From Microbacterium sorbitolivorans (GTDB taxonomy: Bacteria > Actinomycetota > Actinomycetes > Actinomycetales > Microbacteriaceae): 64,000 bases of DNA. This document shows, piece by piece, positions 56,592-64,000 of the stretch (position 1 is the stretch's first letter; every line of letters begins with the position of its first letter). The translations under genes and the position numbers were made by a program. Where the stretch lies: the NCBI RefSeq assembly GCF_003327285.1, contig NZ_KZ848473.1:1116001-1180000 (forward strand). The letters are read 5' to 3'. The notes under the pieces are model-generated. The model ran no database searches. It saw nothing but the letters and a program-made list of their open reading frames with translations, and was not told where the DNA came from.

Positions 56592-57676
56592 GGCGTCCAA
56601 TCGGCCGGGATCGCGGCGGGCTGAGCGATGCGGCTCGCGATATCGATCGTCTGGCCCGTGCGCGTCGACTCCTCGATCGCGAGCATCGTCTCGAGCACGT
56701 GCAGGCCGATCTCGCCCGAGGCGCGGTGCGGCTCGCCCGAGCGGATGCCGCGCACCATGTCGAGCACGCCGAGGCCGCGTCCACCGACGGTGCCTTCGGT
56801 GGGCAGGTCCTCCCAGTCCTCCGCGTCAGGACGGTAGACCCGCAGCGGCCCCTCGAACATATTGGGATCCGGGATCGAGAGGGTTCCCTCGGTTCCGGTG
56901 ATCTCGACGACGCCCATGCGCGGGAGCGCCGACTCCCAGCTGAAGATGCTCGACGAGGCGCCGCCCGCGACGAACTCGAGGTTGGCATTGACGTGCGTCG
57001 GGATGAGCACGGGGAACTCCTCGCCCGCGCGCGGTCCCGCGACGACCGTGCGGGTCGGGCCCGACGCGAGGCCGAAGGCCGAGACGCGGGCGACGGATCC
57101 GAACACGTTGACGAGCGTCGTCAGGTAGTACGGGCCCATGTCGAGCACGGGGCCGGCGCCGGGCTGGAAGAAGAACTCGGGGTTCGGATGCCACTTGTCG
57201 GGGCCGAGCGACATCATCGCCGTGTGGGCGGCGATCGGTTGACCGATCTCGCCCGCGCGGATGGCGCGCAGCGCGCTCTGCACGCCCTGACCGAGCACGG
57301 TGTCGGGCGCGATGCCGACGCGAAGGCCCTTCGCCGCCGCGGCCTCGAGAAGCTGCTGCGCGTCGGCGAACGCCGTCGCGATGGGCTTCTCGCTCCACAC
57401 GTGCTTGCCGGCCTCGATCGCGGCGAGCGACACCTGGGCGTGCACGGCCGGGATCGTGAGGTTCACGACGAGCTCGACATCGGGGTGCGCGAGCACGTCG
57501 TCCGGCGTCCCCGACACGGGCACGCCGTGCTTCTCGGCCTGCGCCGCCGCGCGGTCGGTGTCGATGTCACCGACCGCGACGACCGTCACCTCGGGAAACT
57601 GCGCGAGGTGCTCGAGGTAGGTGTCCGAGATCATTCCGGCGCCGACGAAGCCGACGCCCACGGGCTGCTGCGCCAT
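56579..57676 (-). CDS. Gfo/Idh/MocA family oxidoreductase
   Basis: The 365-residue protein has VGVGFVGAGMISDTYLEH as the Rossmann motif, the EKP lysine in VWSEKPIATAFAD, and PNPEFFFQPGAGPVLDMGPYYL in the substrate domain. ATG 57676 overlaps the stop of the TIM-barrel gene by one base (TAATG), so translation is coupled. The 45 in-frame residues further upstream are excluded. It is the usual partner of sugar-isomerase-like TIM barrels in inositol-like or keto-sugar pathways. Confidence 0.87.
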   Translation of the reverse strand: MAQQPVGVGFVGAGMISDTYLEHLAQFPEVTVVAVGDIDTDRAAAQAEKHGVPVSGTPDDVLAHPDVELVVNLTIPAVHAQVSLAAIEAGKHVWSEKPIATAFADAQQLLEAAAAKGLRVGIAPDTVLGQGVQSALRAIRAGEIGQPIAAHTAMMSLGPDKWHPNPEFFFQPGAGPVLDMGPYYLTTLVNVFGSVARVSAFGLASGPTRTVVAGPRAGEEFPVLIPTHVNANLEFVAGGASSSIFSWESALPRMGVVEITGTEGTLSIPDPNMFEGPLRVYRPDAEDWEDLPTEGTVGGRGLGVLDMVRGIRSGEPHRASGEIGLHVLETMLAIEESTRTGQTIDIASRIAQPAAIPADWTPYEA

Positions 57677-58446
57677 TACTTCGCACCCTCCAGGAGGGCG
57701 CGGGTGCCGACCAGGCCCTGCGCGATGCCGTCGAAGATGTCGCCGCGGTACTCGTCGAACTCGACGACGAGGAGCTCGGTCTGCGGGGCCGCCTCGAGGA
57801 TCGGGGCCCACGCGATCGCGCCGTCGCCCGCGGGGAGCTGGTCGAGGCGATCCTTGCTGAGGCCGCCGTCCACCGCCGGCGCGTCCTTGACGTGCAGCTG
57901 GCGCACGCGGTCGCCGAGGGCGGTAAGGAGCGCCGGAACGTCGGCGCCGCCGACGGCGGCCCAGTAGGCGTCGATCTCGAGCGTCATCTCGGCCGGGAGC
58001 TGCTCGGCGAGGATCTCGATCGCGGTGCGGCCGCCGAAGGTGTTCTCCACCTCCCAGAAGTGGTTGTGGTAGCCGAAGGTGAGGCCGTAGCTCTTCGCGA
58101 GCTCGGCGTGGCCGGCGAGCTGCTCGGCGTTCTGCCGGATGTCGTCGAGGCTCGTCCAGCGCTCGGGCGCGATCATCGGATCGATCAGCGTCTTCACGCC
58201 GAGGGCCGCGGCGGCCTCGAAGGCCTCCTCGGCGTTCGCGTTCGACAGCGGCGCGTGCGCGGTCGGGGCCGTCAGGCCGTTGGCGGCGAGCTCGCGCTCG
58301 AGCTCCGCGCGCCAGCCGACGAGGTTGTAAAGCTCGATCTGGGTGAAGCCGATCTCGGCGGCGCGGGCGAGGGTGGAACCGAGGTTCTCCCCCGCGGCCT
58401 CTCGGACCGAATACAGCTGCAGGGCAATCGACGGTGTCACAGACAT
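57676..58446 (-). CDS. Sugar phosphate isomerase/epimerase (AP-endonuclease-2 TIM barrel)
   Basis: The 256-residue protein starts SIALQLYSVREAAGEN, and has FTQIELYNLVGW, the metal-ligand stretches LTFGYHNHFWEVE and MTLEIDAYWAAVGG, and LLVVEFDEYRGD at the end: the Glu/Asp/His/Glu set of the xylose-isomerase-like barrel. It would epimerise or isomerise a keto sugar made by the coupled oxidoreductase. GAAGAGAG precedes the start. Confidence 0.87.
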   Translation of the reverse strand: MSVTPSIALQLYSVREAAGENLGSTLARAAEIGFTQIELYNLVGWRAELERELAANGLTAPTAHAPLSNANAEEAFEAAAALGVKTLIDPMIAPERWTSLDDIRQNAEQLAGHAELAKSYGLTFGYHNHFWEVENTFGGRTAIEILAEQLPAEMTLEIDAYWAAVGGADVPALLTALGDRVRQLHVKDAPAVDGGLSKDRLDQLPAGDGAIAWAPILEAAPQTELLVVEFDEYRGDIFDGIAQGLVGTRALLEGAK

Positions 58447-58525
58447 GGTTCTCTCTTCATCGAGGTAGGTGGCGTCGTCTCAATCCTAGGGAGACTTTTG
58501 CCGACGAATAATCAAAAGTTGGCGA

Positions 58526-59929
<1,404 letters not shown>

Positions 59930-59966
59930 AACGGGTCTCCAGTGATCCGGTTCGGAAGTATTTTCC

Positions 59967-59984
59967 GGAAGCGCTTACATTGTA
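59967..59984 (-). promoter_or_regulatory. Probable internal promoter and AAGCGCTT operator before GH1
   Basis: On the minus strand TACAAT (reading 59984-59979) is a good -10, followed directly by GTAAGCGCTTCC, whose core AAGCGCTT (59969-59976) is palindromic. It overlaps the last codons of the GH42 gene. No clear -35 is visible. Confidence 0.5.
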
Positions 59985-62011
59985 GGTCGAACGGCGGCGG
60001 AACCGCCACGGGGCGTGCGGATGACCGCCACCCCGCCGGCCGCGACCTCGAGCCCCTCTGCGGGCCCGCCCGAGAGGAGGTCGACGCCGTCGCCTGCCAC
60101 AGACGCGGCCGACGACGAGTGGTTCAGGAGGAAGAGGTAGTCGGCCTCGGCGCCGCGGCGGCGCACCGCCTCGAGCCCGAGCGCGGCCGCCCCCGGCACG
60201 GCCTCGCCGATGCCGAGCTCGCCCGCGATCCGCGCGTAGAGTGCGTCGCGCGAGGCCTGCTCGAGAACGGTCGAGACGTACCAGGCGGATCCGGATCCCA
60301 CCGCGCGCCGCGTGACCGCGGGCCCACCCGCCGACGGGCCATCGGCGTAGGAGAGCACCGTCTCGGCGCCGTCGAGGATCAGGTGCTCGGTCCACTCGGT
60401 GGCGCGAATCTCAACACCGCCCCCGCGCTCGCCGAGCGACACGGCTTCCCCCGGCGCGAGCACGCGCACCTCGTCGGCGGACACCCCGAGCAGCTCGCGG
60501 AAGGTACCCGGGTAGCCGCCGGGCAGGATCCGGAGGTGCGCATCGGCGACGCCGCTGAGGTAACTCACGAGGACCGTGCCGCCGCCCTCGGCGAAGCCGC
60601 GCAACCACTCGGCTGTCTCGGGCGCGGCCGCGTAGAGGCACGGCACGACGAGCAGGTCGTACGCCGAGGCGTCTGCCCCGGGCGCCAGGAAGTCGGTCGC
60701 GATGCCCGCCCGCCAGAACGATCGGTGCGCGGCGCGCACCTCGTCGCGATAGGTGAGCGCGTCGTTCGGCAGGTGCGGGGTCTCCATCGCCCACCACGCG
60801 TCGGCGTGCCAGACGATGCCGACGCGGGCGTCGCCGAGGCGGCCGTCCGCGGGCGGATCCGTCACCTCCGAGATCTTCTCGAGCATGCCGCCGAGCTCGC
60901 AGACGGCCTCGTAGCCCGCGCTGGATCCGCCGGCGTGCGGCACGAGCGCGCCGTGCCACTGCTCGGATCCGCCGAGCGAGGCGCGCCACTGGAAGAACAG
61001 CGAGCTCTGCGAGCCGCGCGCGATGTACCCGAGCGAGTTGCGGATCATGCGGCTGGCGGGCTTGGCGTAGGTGCGGTCGCCCGTGATGATGCCGGTGGCG
61101 TTCTGCTCCATGAGCACCCACGGGCCGCCGCCCCAGCCGCGCACGAGGTCGGATCCGTAGGCGACGTGCGCCTCGCCGTCGGGCCCCGGGGTGTCGAGGT
61201 AGTGGTCGACCGAAACGACGTCCATCTCGCGCGACCAGGCCCACTGCTCGAGGTGATTCCACGTCGGCAGCATGAAGTTCGTCGTGACGGGCGCGGCGGA
61301 TCCGGCGGCCCGGATCTCGTCGCGCTGCTCCGAGAAGCAGGCGAGCATCTCGTCGGACGAGAAGCGCCGGAAGTCGATGAGCTGGGCAGGGTTGTGCACG
61401 TACTGCGTCGCGACGGGCGGGAAGATCTCGTCCCACGCGCCGTAGCCCTGCGACCAGAAGCCCGTCGTCCACGCCGCGTTCAGCGCCTCGAGGGTGCCGT
61501 AGCGCGCCTCGAGCCAGCGGCGGAACGCGGCGGCGGCGTGGGGGCCGTAGTCGAGCGTGCCGTACTCATTGTGCACGTGCCAGCCGCGAAGCCCGGGGTG
61601 GGATCCGTAGCGCTCGGCGAGCATGCGGGCGACGCGGCGCGCGGCCTCGCGGTACGCGGGCGCGCTGATCGCGTAGGTGTCGCGCGAGCCGTGCGTGAGG
61701 CGCACGCCGTGGGGCGTCACGGGCAGGGCGTCGGGGTGCGCGAGCGTGAACCACGGCGGCGGCGACGCGGTGGGTGTGGCGAGGAAGAAGCCGATGCCCG
61801 CGACCGTCAGCATCTCGATCACGCGGTCGAGCCACGAGGTGTCGTACTCGCCCTCGCGCGGCTCGAGCCGCGCCCATGAGAAGACGCCGAGGGTGACGGT
61901 GTTAACCCGCGCCCGCGTCATCAGCTCGATGTCCTCGCGCCAGACCTCCTCGGTCCACTGCTCGGGGTTGTAGTCGCCGCCGAACAGCAGGCGGTCGGGC
62001 ACGAAGGTCAT
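59975..62011 (-). CDS. Beta-galactosidase, GH42
   Basis: The 678-residue enzyme starts MTFVPDRLLFGGDYNPEQW. The acid/base Glu is in WHVHNEYGTLD and the nucleophile Glu in WVLMEQNATGI. The A5 trimerisation and C-terminal beta domains are present. It is a diverged paralogue of the GH42 at 9526. GAGGAG precedes ATG 62011, and the start overlaps the GH95 stop (ATGA). With GH95 upstream and GH1 downstream it would remove beta-galactose after defucosylation. Confidence 0.92.
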   Translation of the reverse strand: MTFVPDRLLFGGDYNPEQWTEEVWREDIELMTRARVNTVTLGVFSWARLEPREGEYDTSWLDRVIEMLTVAGIGFFLATPTASPPPWFTLAHPDALPVTPHGVRLTHGSRDTYAISAPAYREAARRVARMLAERYGSHPGLRGWHVHNEYGTLDYGPHAAAAFRRWLEARYGTLEALNAAWTTGFWSQGYGAWDEIFPPVATQYVHNPAQLIDFRRFSSDEMLACFSEQRDEIRAAGSAAPVTTNFMLPTWNHLEQWAWSREMDVVSVDHYLDTPGPDGEAHVAYGSDLVRGWGGGPWVLMEQNATGIITGDRTYAKPASRMIRNSLGYIARGSQSSLFFQWRASLGGSEQWHGALVPHAGGSSAGYEAVCELGGMLEKISEVTDPPADGRLGDARVGIVWHADAWWAMETPHLPNDALTYRDEVRAAHRSFWRAGIATDFLAPGADASAYDLLVVPCLYAAAPETAEWLRGFAEGGGTVLVSYLSGVADAHLRILPGGYPGTFRELLGVSADEVRVLAPGEAVSLGERGGGVEIRATEWTEHLILDGAETVLSYADGPSAGGPAVTRRAVGSGSAWYVSTVLEQASRDALYARIAGELGIGEAVPGAAALGLEAVRRRGAEADYLFLLNHSSSAASVAGDGVDLLSGGPAEGLEVAAGGVAVIRTPRGGSAAVRPTM

Positions 62012-64000
62012 GCGGTCTCCTCAGTGAGATCGTGTGGCGTGATGGTCGTGGCGCCGTCTTCGCGCACGTCGACGGTGGCGATCGCGGATCCCCACCGCAC
62101 CCGCACGGCTCCGGCGCGGCCCTCGCGCGAGATGAGCCGCGCCTCGACGAGGCCGCCGTTCTCCCACGAGATGTCGACGACGACGCCGGGGCGCGCGACG
62201 AGGCCACGCACGGATCCGGTGGGAAGGGTCGATGGCACCGCCGGCAACAGCTCGATCTCGCCGCGGTGGCTCTGCAGGAGCGACTCGGCGATGCCGGCCA
62301 CGTAGCCGTAGTTCGCGTCGATCTGGAACGGCGGGTGCGCCGCGAAGAGGTTCGGGTAAAGTCCGCCCGCGAACTGCCCGTCGTTGCCGCGGGCGTCGCG
62401 GAAGAAGAGCTGGATCAGCTCGTCGAGGCGGTCGCTGCGGCGAAGGCGCGCCCACAGCGACATCTTCCACGCGAGCGACCAGCCGGTCGAGTCGGCGCCG
62501 CGGCGGTCGAGGCTCACGGCGGCGGCGCGCTCGAACGCGGGGCTCGCGGCGGATCCGGGGTGCAGGGCGTACAGGTGGCTGAGGTGCCGGTGGTGCACGT
62601 CGGCCTCGGCGTGCGCGGCGTCCCATTCCAGGACGCCGTCGTCGGTGACGCGCTCGTCGAGCTCCGGCAGCCGCGACAGCGCGTCGCGTGCGCGTGCGGC
62701 GAGCTCGTCGCCTCCCGCGGCGACCTCCGTCAGCAGCTCGCGCGCAATCGCCAGGTCCATCGTGCTCGTGAGCCCGACCGAGCGCTCGGCGCCGTCGGCG
62801 TCGAGGTAGGTGTTCTCGGGCGACGTCGACGGCGCCGTGCCGAGGCCCGTCGGGGTCTCGACGAGCCAGTCGAGCAGGAACTCGACCGCGCCCCGCACGA
62901 CGGCGGGCGAGACGACCTCGTCGTCGGATCCGAAGGCGCGGTGCTCGGCGACGTGCTGCAGCAGCCAGCCGCCCGCGAACGGCCAGAACGACCACTTTGG
63001 GTCGCCGCCGCCCTCGCCGACCGACGACGTGAAGCCCCACGCGTCGGAGTTGTGGTGCGCGGCCCAGCCTCGGGCGCCGAGCGACGCCGCCACCTTCTCC
63101 CCCGAGCGCGACATGGCGCCGATGAGGCCGAAGAGCGGATCCGCGAGCTCGGCGAGGTTCGCCGTCTCGGCCGCCCAGTAGTTCATCTCGACGTTGATGT
63201 TCGTCGTGAACGCGGCGCTCCACGGCGGCCGCGGGTTGTCGTTCCAGACGCCCTGCAGGTTCGCGGGCAGGCGGCCCGGCGCCCGGGACGCCGAGATCAG
63301 CAGGTAGCGGCCGTAGTCGAAGAGCAGGGGCACGAGGTCCGGATCCGCCGCGGCGGTCTCGCCGCTCGCGCGGGCCGCGTCGAGGCGGCCGGAGATCGTG
63401 CCGGCAGGCACGGATCCGTCGATCGCCACGCGGTCGAAAAGCTCGCGGTGGGCGCCCACGTGCGCGCGCTCGAGCTCGTCGTAGCCGGCCTCGAGGGCCG
63501 CCGCGATCTTCCGCCCGGCGCGCGCGATCGCGTCGTCGAGGCTGAGGAGGCGGTCCTCGCCGAGGCCCGCATAGGTGGTCTCGATCGCGACGACGACGAT
63601 CGTCGCGCCGCCGCCCCGTCGCACGCACGCCTCGACGACGACCCGCACGGTGTCCTCGGCGTTCTCGGCCCAGACCGCGTCGGGCAGCTGCGGCTCGTGC
63701 GCCGGCGGCACGTCGAGGGGCGCCTCGAGGATCCACCGCTCGCCGGTCTCGGTGGGCTCGTGCCGCGCGAGGCGCAGCGGCGTCTCGAGCGCGATGGCCG
63801 GATCCGCACCGCCCTCGAGCCGGTACACGACGACGTCGTGGGGAGCCGAGACGAAGGTCGTGGCGCGAAGCTCGCGACCCGCCGCCGTGTGGCGCGCGTC
63901 GGCGAGCGCGAGGGAACGACGCGCGGTCTCGTCCGCGCCGCCGTCGATCACGAGGCTACCGACCGGCAGGTACGCCTGCGAGTGGCCGCTCTGCGCGGCC
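62008..64000 (-). CDS. GH95 glycosidase (alpha-L-fucosidase/galactosidase type), N-terminus missing
   Basis: The frame is open to the right edge, so the start lies outside. About 664 residues are visible, beginning within the N-terminal beta domain (QAYLPVGSLVIDGGADETARR, where GH95 proteins typically read PLGDL). The (alpha/alpha)6 barrel follows: RAPGRLPANLQGVWNDNPRPPW, INVEMNYWAAETANL, HHNSDAWGF, STSPENTYL (with the family Glu) and HLSHLYALHPG. The C-terminal beta domain is also visible. GH95 enzymes cleave alpha-1,2-fucose or alpha-galactose from xyloglucan or pectic side chains. The GTG at 63951 is internal. Confidence 0.9.
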   Translation of the reverse strand, partial: AAQSGHSQAYLPVGSLVIDGGADETARRSLALADARHTAAGRELRATTFVSAPHDVVVYRLEGGADPAIALETPLRLARHEPTETGERWILEAPLDVPPAHEPQLPDAVWAENAEDTVRVVVEACVRRGGGATIVVVAIETTYAGLGEDRLLSLDDAIARAGRKIAAALEAGYDELERAHVGAHRELFDRVAIDGSVPAGTISGRLDAARASGETAAADPDLVPLLFDYGRYLLISASRAPGRLPANLQGVWNDNPRPPWSAAFTTNINVEMNYWAAETANLAELADPLFGLIGAMSRSGEKVAASLGARGWAAHHNSDAWGFTSSVGEGGGDPKWSFWPFAGGWLLQHVAEHRAFGSDDEVVSPAVVRGAVEFLLDWLVETPTGLGTAPSTSPENTYLDADGAERSVGLTSTMDLAIARELLTEVAAGGDELAARARDALSRLPELDERVTDDGVLEWDAAHAEADVHHRHLSHLYALHPGSAASPAFERAAAVSLDRRGADSTGWSLAWKMSLWARLRRSDRLDELIQLFFRDARGNDGQFAGGLYPNLFAAHPPFQIDANYGYVAGIAESLLQSHRGEIELLPAVPSTLPTGSVRGLVARPGVVVDISWENGGLVEARLISREGRAGAVRVRWGSAIATVDVREDGATTITPHDLTEETA

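Overview
This 64 kb window is high-G+C DNA (roughly 70 % by eye) from an actinomycete, most likely a Microbacteriaceae-type member of the Micrococcales. The indications are the long actinobacterial-type HrpA C-terminus, a monomeric NADP isocitrate dehydrogenase, leaderless starts behind TAGGCT or TATCGT -10 boxes, GTG starts, sugar ABC importers that lack their own ATPase, and many LacI-family operators. The lineage is an inference. I see no rRNA, tRNA, transposase, phage gene or CRISPR array.

Layout. Positions 1-7.7 kb hold the tail of hrpA, an acyltransferase/SGNH fusion, icd, a Gfo/Idh/MocA oxidoreductase and a NYN-LOTUS protein. That protein is flanked by five copies of a ~75-nt hairpin repeat, four upstream and one downstream. 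From 7.7 kb to the right edge the window is almost entirely carbohydrate catabolism. 7.7-11.6 kb is a minus-strand GH42 operon (beta-galactosidase, esterase-like hydrolase, oxidoreductase). 11.8-16.1 kb has an oxidoreductase and a LacZ-type GH2 enzyme. 16.1-23.1 kb is one minus-strand operon: ABC importer, oxidoreductase, PmoA-family protein, cupin and its LacI regulator. 23.3-28.4 kb has an SGNH esterase, an SDR-like protein, an unassigned six-hairpin glycosidase and a DUF1593 protein. 28.5-37.4 kb is a plus-strand Lpl-type importer operon with three tandem substrate-binding-protein genes, DUF624, a GH28 polygalacturonase-like enzyme and a small membrane protein. 37.5-43.3 kb is a minus-strand operon: GH43, LacI, PmoA-family, oxidoreductase, serine hydrolase. 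43.4-47.8 kb is a plus-strand operon: M24-like, oxidoreductase, SDR, enolase-superfamily dehydratase. 47.9-55.6 kb has a serine hydrolase, then a minus-strand importer/GH3/ROK operon and a divergent LacI gene. 55.6-64 kb ends with an oxidoreductase/TIM-barrel pair and a GH95-GH42-GH1 operon that runs off the right edge.

Taken together, the genes suggest import and intracellular breakdown of plant cell-wall oligosaccharides. GH28, GH43, GH42/GH2, GH95, DUF624 and the Lpl importer point to pectin-related substrates with galactose, arabinose and fucose decorations. Oxidation and dehydration of the released sugars would follow, through seven Gfo/Idh/MocA enzymes, two SDR-type proteins and an enolase-superfamily enzyme. 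Substrates are inferred from families only. Transcription appears to be split between several LacI-type operators: TGAACGTTCA at three promoters, AACCGGTT-core sites in four regions, and three single sites.

The most unusual signals at the DNA level are a strong excess of the palindrome GGATCC across the whole window, in all reading frames and also between genes; the hairpin array around the NYN-LOTUS gene; and two 56-nt intergenic elements with conserved ends and stems that differ but stay paired.
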